DNA of 64,000 bases from Locusta migratoria. Its lineage: Eukaryota; Arthropoda; Insecta; Orthoptera; Acrididae. This document shows positions 44,236 through 55,402 of the stretch, piece by piece. Under the pieces are notes generated by a model. The model worked only from the letters and a program-made list of their open reading frames with translations. It was not told where the DNA came from and made no database searches. The DNA is taken from the NCBI GenBank assembly GCA_026315105.1, contig CM048744.1:972694221-972758220 (forward strand), given 5' to 3'. Within the stretch, counting starts at the first letter, position 1; each line of letters opens with the position of its first letter. The position numbers and the translations under genes were made by a program.

Positions 44236-45654
44236 GTTAGTGAAACTCTGTAGCGGTCTGAGGCCCAAAAGCGGTGTCTTAACTTTGTGCAGGCAGTACT
44301 GTCACCAGCTGAGCTTTCATCGACTCATTAGCCACTCTTTCGTGTTGAGGTTGGACCTACTGCGACATTTGTACAGTGATGCTGCGTGCACTGGTCCCGT
44401 GAACATTCTCTCACCCCTAGACGAGGTTCCGGATGTCCAAACTGCACAGATATCCGCCACGATCGTACAACAGGAAAATGTCTACTGGGGCTATGTTAAC
44501 CTGTCCTATATCATTTTCTTTCCTCCTCCATGTTGCCATCGATGATGCACAACAGTTTGCGTTTGTTCCGCAATGACAGTGTACGCGAGGGTCGTAGTTA
44601 CTCCCCACTGCAATGTGTGAAGAGCAGAAACTCTAAAGTTCACCAAACTGACGTGTTCTATAGCTGTCGTTTCCACGCAGATGGTAGCACACAGGTCGGA
44701 GTTCTCGAAGTGAGGCTGAAATTATTAAACTATTGGCAGGAACTCATCTAATTACGGAATAATACTGAAATTTTTGGGATGCTAGCTAGTTTGTTTAAAG
44801 AATGCAGAAAACTAACAAACCGCATGATAATATACACTTTATTCAACGCAGAAGCTTAAATAATGCTAAACACTGAATCTTTAGATATTATGTAGTTCAC
44901 GAGCAATTTCACGCTGGCTACTGTGTCTTCTGTTTTGTCTTTCGTTTTTTAGGCGTCGCAATTGGACACGTCATGCCAGATTCTCGTTTGCGCACTTTTG
45001 CAGCGAGTGATCCATTCCTTGTTAGTACTGACACAACATCGGAAAACTCAATTTTTTTTCTTATTGCATTGAAGAACTGTGGCAAAATGTTTCTGCATTT
45101 CTTCAGTCCCCACGTCGGATGTTCTCACTTGCGTTGGAAATTCGTTAGTTCAGCCATCCTGAAAGGAAACAATTAACAATGTGTGGAGTACATACGTAAT
45201 ATATATACTGGAACAGTACAGAACTATACAACTGTACATAACAAACATTATTGCACATGCCATCGCTGTTATTGTAGAAAATCCAAATTTACAGTTTTTG
45301 TGAAGCACTCTGCAGTACTGGGACTATAAGCACACGCACATCTGGCCTAATGGTTCCCAATCTTTCCTGCAATGAGATCGACAATATCTGGAAAAAAAAT
45401 TTACGCCCGTAAGAATTAAGTTTTTTTTAATCATTCTGCAGTCATTTTCAGCCTGTTGCGCGGATTATCTTGATCACATAGTGTACAAAGATTTTTCTGT
45501 GCAACTCGCAAACACTCTTGATGCAGGAGGCCATTAGCAGCTAATATTTTTTCTGATATAGTTGTTAAGGCAACACTTTCGCATCAGCCGTACTAGAGGC
45601 AGACAAAACAAACTTACTTATGAGACCAATAGCTCCAGGTTCATAGGGACCGTC
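44236..45654. other. Unassigned stretch
   Basis: No supported gene. A 125-codon open frame (44168-44545) overlaps the palindrome arm and has no recognisable domain. Confidence 0.45.
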
Positions 45655-45856
45655 GATACCGGTGGTCGAGCGGTCTGCGGCGCGCCAGTCACGGTCTGCA
45701 CGGCCGCTGCGGTCGGGGGTTCGAATTCCCCCTCGGGCATGGATGTTTGTGCGGTCTTTAGTATAAGCTAGTTCAGAATTAGGTTGTAAGTTTAGGGGCT
45801 GCTGACCCCGTAGTTACGTCCCATAAGCTCTACAAAACATTTGAACATTTGAATTT
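45655..45856 (+). mobile_element. SINE-1, diverged
   Basis: The head GGTGGTCGAGCGGTCTGCGG and B-box GGTTCGAATTC are followed by the family body with substitutions and the ACATTTGAACATTTGAA end. No clear target duplication. Confidence 0.8.
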
Positions 45857-46489
45857 GAACCAAAATATGTACGCCACTGTCCTAACAGGAAAAATGATAC
45901 ATGGCGATCAAAGGACGCTCAGAGTTTGACAATGGAAGCATCCGTCTTAGGATACCCTAGTTCATTTCAGTACACTTGTTCCTTTGTTAAATTTATTTTA
46001 AGGGCATATTTGGTGTTATTAGTTACTTTCGTTTTGGAGTTAATTTCTTTATTTTGTATCTGGAGCTACATCGTCCGAAGTCAAATTCCTTTTTCCGCAA
46101 TGGAGTGACGTTTCTGTTACAGTTTAGGCGCTGGATCTGCCTTGGCTCCACAAGTGTTCCCCTTGAAGGAAACTGATTCTCTTTCATGTGCTCGTGCTGG
46201 CGGTGTCGGCAATGTGGGCTCGCCTTTGCGGCATTTTTACATTTCCAGAATGAAACTTTCACTCTGCAGCGGAGTGCGCGCTGATATGAAACAACCTGGC
46301 AGATTAAAATTGTGTGCCGGGACCGGGACTCGAACCTGGGACCTATGGCGTTCGCGGGCAAACATTCTACCACTGAGCTATCCCGACACGACTAACGGTC
46401 CGTCCTCACCAACTTCAGTTCTGCCAGTACCAGTTCTGTAAACATCCCTTAGGTTGTGGCTAATCCATGTCTCCACCACATCCTATGGT

Positions 46490-46897
46490 CAAATGTTTGT
46501 TAAGCTTATGGGACTTAACTACGGGGTCATCAGTCCCTAAACTTACAAACTACTTAACAACTACCTTATACTAAGGACGGCAGAAATAACCATGCCCGAG
46601 GGGGGATTCGAAACCCCTACCGTAGTGGTCGTGCAGACCGTGACTGGAGCGCCGCCGGCCGCGGTGGCCGAGGGGACTGAGGCGCTCCAGTCACGGTCTG
46701 CACGGCCATTACGGTCGGGGGTTCGAATCCCCCCTCGGGCATGGATATTTGTGCCGTCCTAGTTCGTAAGTAGTTAATAAGTAGTTTGTAAGTTTAGGGA
46801 CTGATGACCCCGTAGTTAAGTCCCATAGACTATACAAACATTTGAACATTTGATTTGAACTGGAGAGCCTCAGTCTCCTCGGCCACCGCGGCCGGCC
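46490..46897 (-). mobile_element. SINE-1 (minus) inserted in the SINE-2 dimer and itself interrupted
   Basis: Pieces at 46490-46653 and 46859-46897 together make a minus-strand SINE-1, ending CCGCGGCCGGCC. The flanks CCACATCCT and CCATATCCT may be a degenerate target duplication. Confidence 0.8.
46654..46858 (+). mobile_element. SINE-1 nested inside a minus-strand SINE-1
   Basis: Complete plus-strand copy. ACTGGAGCGCC (46643-46653) and ACTGGAGAGCC (46859-46869) form the target duplication with one difference. Confidence 0.9.
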
Positions 46898-47126
46898 CAT
46901 ATCCTTTCTCCCAGAAGTGGCAGTCTTGCCAGGTTCGCAGGAGAACTTCTGTGAAATTTGGAAAGTAGAAGCGAGATAGTGGCAGAACTGAAGTTGGTGA
47001 GGACGGACCGTGAGTCGTGTCGGGATAGCTCAGTGGTAGAGCGCTTCCCCGCGAAAGGCAAAGGTCGCAGCTTCGAGCCCTGGGTCAGCCACACAGTTTT
47101 AATCTGCCAGGAAGAATCATTTTTTA

Positions 47127-47837
47127 CATCTGCTTTTCTCTTCTTCTTGCATTTCTCGATTGAGCGTAAATCTACAACTAACTTTTCAGTGGGATATCCT
47201 GAAATCCTGAAATCCTATACGCCCATCGTATTTTCACCACCAGAGGGGTTTTATGTTTTACTGCGTTTCCTCTTCCGCCTGTGGATTTATTCGCTATAAA
47301 CCCCGCGCTGTTGTATTTGCTCGTATGCCTTACCTCCCCGGCAGCCGGATCTCGCGCGTGCGTCGTCTACTGCGCGGCCCCCTGCTCGCTGGCAGCGCCT
47401 CGCCTCGGCTAGGCCGGGCCGTGACCTTGTTGCGGTGCGTTAGGAGGCCAGCAGGAAGACAGCCTACAGCCTGCTGTCTGCCTGCAGTCGTGGCGTTTCC
47501 CCGCCTAGGGCGCTGCATCTGACAGCTCACAGCTGTGCGTGAGTGCGTGTCAGGCTGTCTACACAGCTGCAGGCCACGACCCAGTGTGTATCAGGACATT
47601 AACAACCACTTTTCTTACATATCAGTTTGATGAACGAAACTCCACCCCCCCCCCCCCCCCAGAAAACAAAAAACAAGATACTGGTTTCGGCACTGAGCTT
47701 TTCGAATGCACAAGCTCGCCCTCCCCCTAACTATGTGTGTCATCGGAAAGGCAAAAAAATTTTCTTTTGTTGATACATCTACCTTAAAGAATAATATGAG
47801 GCGTATTTTATTTCGTTCCGTTTGAACATAGCTAGCT
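47127..47837. other. Unassigned stretch with GC-rich island
   Basis: 47320-47580 is GC-rich with CpG-containing sequence and CTG/CAG-rich words. A C homopolymer lies at 47644-47661. No exon could be supported. Confidence 0.4.
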
Positions 47838-48885
47838 TTTTATTCACACGAAGTGATGCGTTCTATCGACAAGGGCGTCGCAAATCGATTCCGTATTTCT
47901 TGATTTCCAGAAGGCTTTTGACACTGTTCTTCACAAACGGCTTTTAATCGAATTGCGTGGTTATGGTATATCGCCCCAAATTTGCGACTGGATAGGGGAT
48001 TTCCCGTCAGATAGCACACAGTTTGTAGTAATCGATCGTAAAGCATCGACTAAAACAGACGTGATATCGGGCGTTCCACAGGGTAGTGTTATTGGTCCTC
48101 TGCTGTACCTTATTTACATAAACGATTTAGGGGAAAATCTAAGTAGCTCTCTTACGTTCTTTGCAGATGACGCCGTCATTCACGGTCTAGTAAATCATCT
48201 CCAGAACGATCTGAGTAAGATATCAATATGATGAAAAAATTGACAACTGACTCTAGATAATGCGAAGCGTGAAGTAGTCGACATGAGTACGAAAAGAAAT
48301 CCGTTAAACTTTGTTTACAAGATAAATCAATCAAAAGTGAAGACCGTAAACTCTACAAAATACCTGGGAAATACTATTACTTCAGACTTAAACTGGAAAG
48401 AACACGTAGATAATGTCCTGGGAAAGGCGAACCAGATACTGCGTTTTATTTGCAGAACATTTAAAAGATGCAACAGAACTACAAAGGAACTGCATACACT
48501 ACGATTGTCCGTCCATTTTTGGAGTATTGCTGCCCAGTGTGGGATACTTATCAGGTGGGTTTGACGGAGGACATCGAAAGAGTCCAAAGAAGGGCAGGTA
48601 GTTTTGTACTGTCACGATACAGGGGAGAAAGCGTTACGGAAATGATACAGCATCTGAGATGGGAATCATTACAACTACTGCGCTTATATCTGCTGCGTGA
48701 GGTATTTGAGAAACTCCAATCGGCAACATTCTCCTCCGAATGCGAAAATACATTGACTCCCACTTACATAGGTAGAAATGATCATCAGAATAAATTACGA
48801 GAAATCACTGCTCTAACGAAGAGATTCATGTGTTCATTCTTCCCGCGCGCTAGTCGAGAATGAAATGAGAGAGAAATGGTATGAA
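47838..48885 (+). pseudogene. CR1-like LINE, reverse transcriptase to 3' end, multiply broken
   Basis: It includes motif A (VFLDFQKAFDTV), motif B (SGVPQGSVIGPLLYLIYIND) and the catalytic FFADDAVIHG, ending in tandem stops near 48231. The thumb region continues in other frames: NSTKYLGNTITSDLNWKEH, then ETAYTTIVRPFLEYCCPVWD-like sequence, then FFPRA near 48850. At least three frame breaks make it inactive. It is the only CR1-like copy here that retains the catalytic core. Its 3' end is lost at the junction with a SINE-2 unit. Confidence 0.87.
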
Positions 48886-48889
48886 TGTG

Positions 48890-49082
48890 CCAAGAATGAG
48901 TGTGCGCTGATATGAAACTTCCTGGCATATTAAAACTATGTGCCGGAACCGGGACTCGAACCTTGGACCTTTGCCTTTCGCGGGCAAGCGCACTACCGAC
49001 TGTGCTATTCCGACACGACTCACGATGCCGGCTCACAACTTTACTTCCGCCAGTACCTCGCCTCCTACTTCCCAAAGTTCGG
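48890..49082 (-). mobile_element. SINE-2 monomer, truncated
   Basis: A single unit in complement orientation. It starts GTGTGCGCTGATATGAAAC and includes CGGGACTCGAACC (complement of the B-box) and CCGACACGACTCACGATGCC. There is no inverted partner and no target duplication. Confidence 0.8.
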
Positions 49083-49480
49083 TTGGCACATACTGGGTAA
49101 AGATGTGAGAAACATAAAACCATTTTTAAGATTACCTTAATAGAAACGGTGGTCTCTGACGATACAAGATAAGCCTATGTTTACAATTGCGCACACGTGC
49201 GGTGGTGTGCTGCTTATTTTATCCCGTATGTTTTTCACATATTTAGCGAGTATGTTCCAACTGCAATTCGTTGTTACCCGCTCAGTTGTAGGGCTACAAG
49301 GAAATCCAAAAATTCCAAAAAAATGGAAACATCGCAAAACAACTTACGGTGTCACGCCACGGAGAGCGCATTGTAAGCTTTGTTTACCATTTATACTGTC
49401 TTCTTAACACAAAACAAGCCCATGTTCCATTATACCCGTTTGTAATTCCGCCTTGTAATTTTGTGTAAATTTTGTCACGC
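49083..49480. other. Unassigned stretch
   Basis: No gene or recognised repeat. Confidence 0.45.
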
Positions 49481-49487
49481 AGATAAT

Positions 49488-49520
49488 CTGAAGATGCCCT
49501 GCTAAAGGGCGAATCGCGTC
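49488..49520 (+). other. Hammerhead-like motif
   Basis: CTGAAGA (49488-49494), T, a perfect 4-bp stem GCCC with GGGC closing TGCTAAA, then GAATC where other copies have GAAAC, and GTC at 49518-49520. Confidence 0.35.
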
Positions 49521-49529
49521 ATTAATTAA

Positions 49530-50532
49530 TAAAACAATTTGCAGTCAAGACGGCTCCAAAAAAACTGTCATGAAATCAGCAGCTATCCGTCTTCCACCCA
49601 GAACATAGTACGAAATTTGAATTATTGTCTGATTGCATAGGTCTGCGACTAAACAACTGCATAGGATTTGTTAACATTTTTACCTCCAAAAAACAGGAAA
49701 AATATTCAAACACTTCTATCTCATATGTTTTTATGTATTTTGAAGTATTTATGAAATAATTTTTTTAATTTAATAATTATATCAATTATAATTGATAACT
49801 ATATATAAAAGTGTACAATATTAACTATTCGGTGCATCTGGACGAAAACTATAAAGTCATTGAAAAATAAAGGTGAAACAATGAATTAAAATTTATGATG
49901 CGGTCGGGAATCGAACCCGGACCTCCATGCTTACTAGGTAGACGTCTTAACGTTTTTTTTTTATTATTATTATTTACAAAGCATTTATACGCAATATGTA
50001 AAAACAAATTATCGACTCTTGCTCCTGAAATCTATTTCATACTTTCAATGTGTTATTTATCTTCTGTTGGTTTGTTGTAGCTTCAGAAAATCATCGTTGC
50101 GCAACTTGTGATACTTCCTCACATTTAACTTATTTACATTCTTATTGCAGGGTATGAAAGAGGAAATTGATTGCTGTACACCATGGACTGGAAATCGTTT
50201 TTTGGAGCGGTTGAAGTGTATAAAGTGTTTGTTTTCTCGGCAGGAAATGTAGTTACAGTGATATATATGAAGGACCGCGGCCAAGAAAAGCGAATGTAGC
50301 GGAAGTGAGCAGTATAGGTGAAGGGCAGAGGCAGGTGGGTTCGTCCTGAAATACGTGTCTTGGCATTAGTCAGGGGCGCAGGCTAGCTGGACATGGCGCG
50401 TGAAGCGAGTCACCGTCGCTATTCTAGACGCCGTTTTTAATCGCCATTGGCTTCCCACACGTCGGCAGAACATTCACATTCCGCCCCACCCCTCTGCCTC
50501 CCTGTATCTCCTGCCAAATGTCTGTCGCTCCT
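49530..50532. other. Unassigned stretch with tRNA-like relic
   Basis: At 49895-49945 the minus strand has GGTTCGATTCCCGACCGCA, a B-box with 3' stem of a tRNA-like head, but the A-box side is replaced by T-rich sequence. The rest is A/T-rich and unassigned. Confidence 0.4.
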
Positions 50533-51262
50533 AAGCTTTCTCCAAATGTAAAATGCTAAAATTGTAGGATTGCCCTTCCTTAGCGTATTCTCTTAGATAA
50601 GTCGTAATGTATTCCCTCCTGTGTTCCCACATTTCTGCTAAATCCAAACTGATCTTTCCCTAGGTGAGATTCAACAAGTTTTTCCATTCGTCTGTAAACA
50701 ATTCGTTTTTTGTTACCATGAGTTTTTCAAACTGATAGTTTTGTAATTTTCAGACTTGTCTGCACTTGCTTTCTTTGCAAATGAGATCACGATATTCTTC
50801 AAAAATGTTCAAATGTTTGTATAGCTTATGGGACTTAACTACGGGCTCATCAGTCCCTAAACTTACAAACTACTTATGAACTACTTACGAACTAGGACGG
50901 CACAAATATCCATGCCCGAGGGGGGATTCGAACCCCCGACCGTAGTGGCCGAGCAGACCGTGACTGGAGCGCCTGTCCCCTCGGCCACCACGGCCGGCAC
51001 GATATTCTTCTTGAAGTCAGAGGGTATTTCCCCTGTCTCATACATCTTGCATACCAGGTGATACAATTTTTTCATGACCGGTTCTCCTGACAATATCAAC
51101 AGTTCAGACGGAATATCATCTACTCCAGAGCCTTCTTTCGACTCAAATCCCTCAGAGCTCTGTCAAATTCTTCTCGCAGTATTATATCTCCTATCTCATC
51201 ATCGTCTTCCATTTCTAGAATACTATCTTAAAGTTTGTTTCCTTTGTATAGGCCCGCTATTC
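50533..51262 (-). pseudogene. RTE LINE relic, split by a SINE
   Basis: On the minus strand, parts of the RTE reverse transcriptase and the segment just before it can be read (GEPVMKKLYHLVCKMYETGE, then IPSDFKKN). The relic is decayed, with frameshifts, and lacks both ends. A SINE-1 occupies 50801-50997. The upstream side stops at the palindrome beginning at 51264. Confidence 0.82.
50801..50997 (-). mobile_element. SINE-1 with 13-bp target-site duplication
   Basis: Minus-strand copy inserted in the RTE relic. CACGATATTCTTC at 50788-50800 and 50998-51010 is perfect. Confidence 0.94.
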
Positions 51263-51263
51263 A

Positions 51264-51868
51264 GGGTGAATTACCTAACACTTGCACCGCAAATATTGCG
51301 GAAACGGAAAGTGCGATTGATACGCGGTTTCACAGAATGGGTTGGTAGTCAAAGATTCGTATTCTTAGCCAACAAATAGGTTGTAAAAATACCTAGAAAG
51401 TGAGTTTTTTTATGCAAAATTATAATTTTTCAAATGGAACAATGGTTGTTTCTATCATGCACTGAAATATTTGACACCACCTATATACAAAGAATTTTGA
51501 ATGACATTTTCATCTCGTTTAGTTTGCTAGCTACAACCATTCAAAATTTCAGGGGTGGAGGCTACGACTGCGTAGCTGACTGGCTGGTGGTCATGAGACA
51601 GTGGGCCGTGCCCCAGGGACTAGCCACTCGGCCAGTCAACTACGCTGTCGCAGCCTCCGCTCCCGAAACTTTGAACGGTTGTAGCTGCCAAACTAAACGT
51701 GATAAAAAGTGATTCAAAATTCTTTGTATACAGCTGGTGTCAAAAATAGTATTGCATGATAGGAACAACCATTTTTCCATTTAAAAAACTGTGTTGTTTC
51801 ATAAAAAATACACTTTCTAAGTAATATTACAATCTTTTTGTTGGCTAAAAATACGAGCCCCTGACTAC
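51264..51868. mobile_element. Foldback-like palindrome starting CAGGGTGAATTACC
   Basis: The left arm (about 51344-51605) and right arm (about 51612-51868) are inverted copies. Shared landmarks include AGCCAACAA, ACAAAGAATTTTGAAT, TTTAGTTTG and GACTGGC. The outer left 80 bp (CAGGGTGAATTACC onward, with CGCAAATATTGCG) has no partner because the right end is cut by a SINE tail. No transposase. Confidence 0.78.
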
Positions 51869-52027
51869 CAAATGTTCAAATGTTTGTAGATCTTATGGAA
51901 CTGCGGGGTTATCAGTCCCTAAACTTACAAACTACTTATGAACTAGCTTATACTAAAGACGGCACAAATATCCATGCCCTAGGCGGGATTCGAACCGCAG
52001 ACCGCAGCGGCCGTGCAGACCGTGACT
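51869..52027 (-). mobile_element. SINE-1, head-truncated
   Basis: Minus-strand SINE-1 from its tail to the AGTCACGGTCTGCACGG region of the head, where it joins the 3' end of a LINE at 52028. Confidence 0.82.
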
Positions 52028-52544
52028 GGCATATTCCGCAATCCAGCGTAAGGTGCGTGGCGGAGGGTACACTGTACAACTGGTGGCATTTCCTTTCCTA
52101 TTCCATTCCCAAGTAGAACGGGGAAAAAATAATGCCTATATGCCTCCGTACGAGCCCTAATTTCACTTATCTTGTCTTTGTGATCACTACGCGAAATATA
52201 AGTAGGCGGCAGCAATATCTTACTACACTCAGCTTCAAATTCCGGCCCTCCGAATTTCCTCTACAGAAATTCACGAAATGAACATCGTCTTTCCTCCAGC
52301 GATCCCCAATTGAGTTGACGGAGCATTTCCGTGACACTCGCGCATTGGTCGAACCTACCAGTAACGAACCTAGCTGCTCGTCTCTGAACTGCTTCTATGT
52401 CTTCCTTTAAACTGATCTGCTGCGGGTCCCAAATACTTGAGTAATACTCAAGACGTGGTCGTACAAGCGTTTCATAAGCGGTCTCCTTTACAGGTGAAGT
52501 ACATCTTCCCAAAATTCTCCCAACAAACCGAAGTCGGCTGTCCA
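52028..52544 (-). pseudogene. CR1-like LINE subfamily 2, 3' fragment
   Basis: The minus strand encodes the thumb region (DSRLRFVGRILGRC, then VRPRLEYYSSIWDPQQISL, then RRAARFVTGRFDQC) and, in another frame, LLPPTYISRSDHKDKISEIR. It differs from the 1-546 type by the VTGRFDQCASVTEM signature. 5'-truncated and frameshifted. Confidence 0.85.
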
Positions 52545-52959
52545 CCTACAACTTCTTACATCATGACGCGGTACAACACCCAGAAAACGTTTATGTCAGA
52601 AAATCTCTCATGTCTTCCATTAGCCGATACATTTTCATGAAATTAAATATTTTTTTCCTCTGTAACTAAATAATAACCGTATATATTCTATAAATAATAT
52701 TTTCCAGAGGCAATGTGTTCTTTGCGTGTCTTGGGTGCCATTTATTACGCCACGCAAACTCTCAAGTACCACGAGCTTCGTCTGACACAGGAAAAGCTGT
52801 GGTCAGTAATACATCTTCAGAATCACAAGAGATAATAGCAATGATATATCTTTTGCTGTTACTCCAAGACTTTAGATCCCCTTGTGCCGTTACCTGGTCG
52901 TAGATTGATGATTCTAGATTTTTTTATGATCTTTCACAACTGAATAACAATACTCAATT

Positions 52960-53700
52960 ACATGTTCGAATACAGCATTAGTAGTGAGCTTCTTGATGTT
53001 GTCGCGTCGTTCAAATATCTAGGCGTAACATTGCAGAGCGATATGAAATGGAACGAACATCTAAGGGCAGTTGTGAGTAAGGCGGACAGCCGACTTCGGG
53101 TTATAGGGAGAATTTTGGGAACATGTAGTCTACTTCATCTGTAAAGATGACCGCGTATAAAACGCTTGTACGACCACGTCTTGAGTATTGCTCAAGTGTT
53201 TGGGACCCGCAGCAGATCAGTTTAAAGGAAGACACAGAAGTAGTTCAGAGGCGAGCAGCTAGGTTTGTTACTGGTAGGTTCGACCAATGCGCGAGTGTCA
53301 CGGAAATGCTCCGGCAACTCAATTGGGGATCGCTGGAGGAAAGACGACGTTCTTTTCGCGAATTTCTGTTGAAGTTTGGAGGGCCGGAATTTGAAGCCGA
53401 GTGTAGTACGATCTTGCTGCCGCCTACATACATTTCACGTAGTGATCACAAAGACAAAAGAAATTAGGGGATTTCAAATCCATGATGTACAACAGCAATC
53501 AGTTAGAATAAATATTCCTTGATTGCAATCAAGACGGTTTTAAGGAATAAAGAAATTAGGGTTCGTACGGAGGCATATAGGCATTCTTTTTTTCGTCGTT
53601 CTATTTGGGAGTGGAATAGGAAAGGCAATGCCTAGTAGTGGTACAGTGTACCCTCCGCAACGCAATTTACGGTGGATTGCGGAGTATGTATGTAGATGTA
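52960..53700 (+). pseudogene. CR1-like LINE subfamily 2, 3' fragment, plus strand
   Basis: Same subfamily as 52028-52544 but in inverted orientation and starting further upstream (FKYLGVTLQSDMKWNEHLRA). The frame is broken at 53142-53147 and again by a small insertion at 53470-53548. The 3' end has GGATTGCGGAGTATGTATGT and an ATGTAG-type tail. Confidence 0.85.
53470..53548. mobile_element. 79-bp insertion with 13-bp target-site duplication
   Basis: AAAGAAATTAGGG at 53457-53469 and 53549-53561 brackets a 79-bp segment absent from the sister LINE copy. The insert contains TTGATTGCAATCAAGACGG, a short palindrome. It resembles GCAGTCAAGACGGCTCC at 49543. It is too short to classify. Confidence 0.75.
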
Positions 53701-54042
53701 CAAGCCGCGATCGCATCCTATTTATACGTTTCAAACAATGATACTGGAAATTGAGTATTGTTAATTATGTTCATTAAATTACTTGTAATCGGAAAGTAAA
53801 CAATTATATGCAACTGCCTATAGTAAATAATACTGATTAAATTTATATACAAATCTCACTTCAATTAATAGTATTTCATTTACGTGTTTAAAAAATAGGT
53901 TTATCAATAATACTTTCGTTATTAACGGTAATTATACAGAAAATAAAAGGGCAAGACTTTCCTAACATTACTTTTGAAACGTAAGTCCTACTTTAATATT
54001 ATGAGAAAAGAACTTGTTTTTATCAGAAATACTAATTAGCAG
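53701..54042. other. Unassigned stretch
   Basis: A/T-rich, nothing recognised. Confidence 0.5.
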
Positions 54043-54236
54043 GCCGGCCGCGGTGGCCGAGGGGACTGAGGCGCTCCAGTCACGGTCTGCACGGCCACTA
54101 CGGTAGGGGGCTCGAATCCCTCCTAGGGTATGGATATTTGTGCCGTCCTTAGTATTAGCCAGTTAATAAGTACTTCGTAAGTTTAGGGACTGATGACGCC
54201 GTAGTTAAGTCCCATAAGCTCTACAAACATTTGAGC
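54043..54236 (+). mobile_element. SINE-1
   Basis: Complete head (GCCGGCCGCGGTGGCCGAGG) and body. The B-box carries a change (GGCTCGAATCC). No target duplication found. Confidence 0.88.
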
Positions 54237-54504
54237 AATTGCTTTTTATTTACGTAGATGACAGTTTGGCGCCTACCTTCAGTTGTCTCACAGAACCGAC
54301 TCATTTTCTTACCAAATGAATATGATGCAACCCACTACCATGCACTGCTGACATCATGAGAAGCTACCGGGACTCTCGCTATGGTTTTTGCAGTCAACAA
54401 TTCGAGGATTGGTTTGAACATCACAGTGCTTTACTGGGCATGGTCCTGTTTGGAGGTGGTATGCCGTTGCCTTCCTCCGACCTTCAGAACTGACTTACCC
54501 AGTA

Positions 54505-55402
54505 CTCTTGTGTAGTTCGCAAACGAACTAGTTCGGAAGAGCACTCCCACAGGCGAATTACTCGAACTAGTTCGCAGATCCCTCGCCTCTTAGTTCGTCC
54601 GCTCCTTTTCCGAAGACTGATGGGGAACAGCGAGAGGACGCGAGAGCGCGCAGAATCGCGTGATTCCCTTCTGCCAGTTACCTTCATTTCGAGCTGAGAC
54701 GCAGCTCGGCTGTAGTTTCACAGTTCACTGCCACAAGAAATCTATTTTTTAAATGTAAATAACAGGTTTATTTGCCTAAGTATTCGATGCCAAACTGACA
54801 AAAAATACGGGCAATAGCACTCGCTTTGGCAACACTGATTCATTATGTAAAAAAAGCTGTCATAAAAAAGAGCTATTTCAGTAGCGGTAGCAAAAGCCAA
54901 AAAGAGCTGACGAACTAGTAGAGGACGAAGTAGGAGCAGCGGACGATTATGCCAAACGTACCTCGCTTCATAGTTCCTTGGATTCTTTTCCGAAGACCGA
55001 CGGGAAATAGAGAGAGGGCGCGAAGCAGAATTAAAAGCCGCATGTTTGCCTTCTGCTGATGAGTCATTTCGAGGTGAACGTCTGCCTGCTACATTACATA
55101 GTTCAGTGCTACAACATTTCTGTTTTGATGTGTTCTGCACTCTGCAATATCTGACTGATAAATTCCATAATGCCAAGGTATAGAGATAACTCTAAACTTA
55201 AACGCGAGAAATTATCCACAAACTTTTTCTTTTGGTTTGCGTGATACCGTTAGCGGCTCAAGCAGCAAGCGCATGATGCAGCTAGGTGGGGGAACTTCTC
55301 CCTCCACCTGCACGAGCAGACCACGCCGCGCAGCCGTCACTGGGAGCGGACGAACTATAAGAGCGAACTAGTTCGCGGCAGAGCCGCGACCAAAGTGAGC
55401 GC
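54505..55402. mobile_element. TAGTTCG-rich dispersed repeat, copy 2
   Basis: It matches 33171-34129 from TCTTGTGTAGTTCGC to AAAGTGAGCGCT, with one internal deletion of about 50 bp and several point changes that destroy some heptamers. About ten TAGTTCG or CGAACTA boxes remain. The 144-codon minus-strand frame at 54742-55176 is not preserved in copy 1 and is probably chance. Confidence 0.72.

Larger units (their letters stand above)
46238..47114. mobile_element. SINE-2 inverted dimer, second copy, interrupted at its centre
   Basis: The left unit (about 46238-46486) is the complement and the right unit (about 46896-47114) the plus-strand form of the SINE-2 sequence. The right unit has GTCGGGATAGCTCAGTGGTA and an imperfect B-box. 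The outer flanks CATTTTTACAT (46227-46237) and CATTTTTTACAT (47115-47126) look like a target duplication with a one-base slip. Here the GCAGCGGAGTG extension lies at the left end, whereas in the 21802 copy it lies at the right end. Confidence 0.8.

Noticed and set aside
54742..55176. 144-codon open frame on the minus strand
   Set aside because: Lies inside a non-coding dispersed repeat and is not kept in the other copy at 33171-34129.
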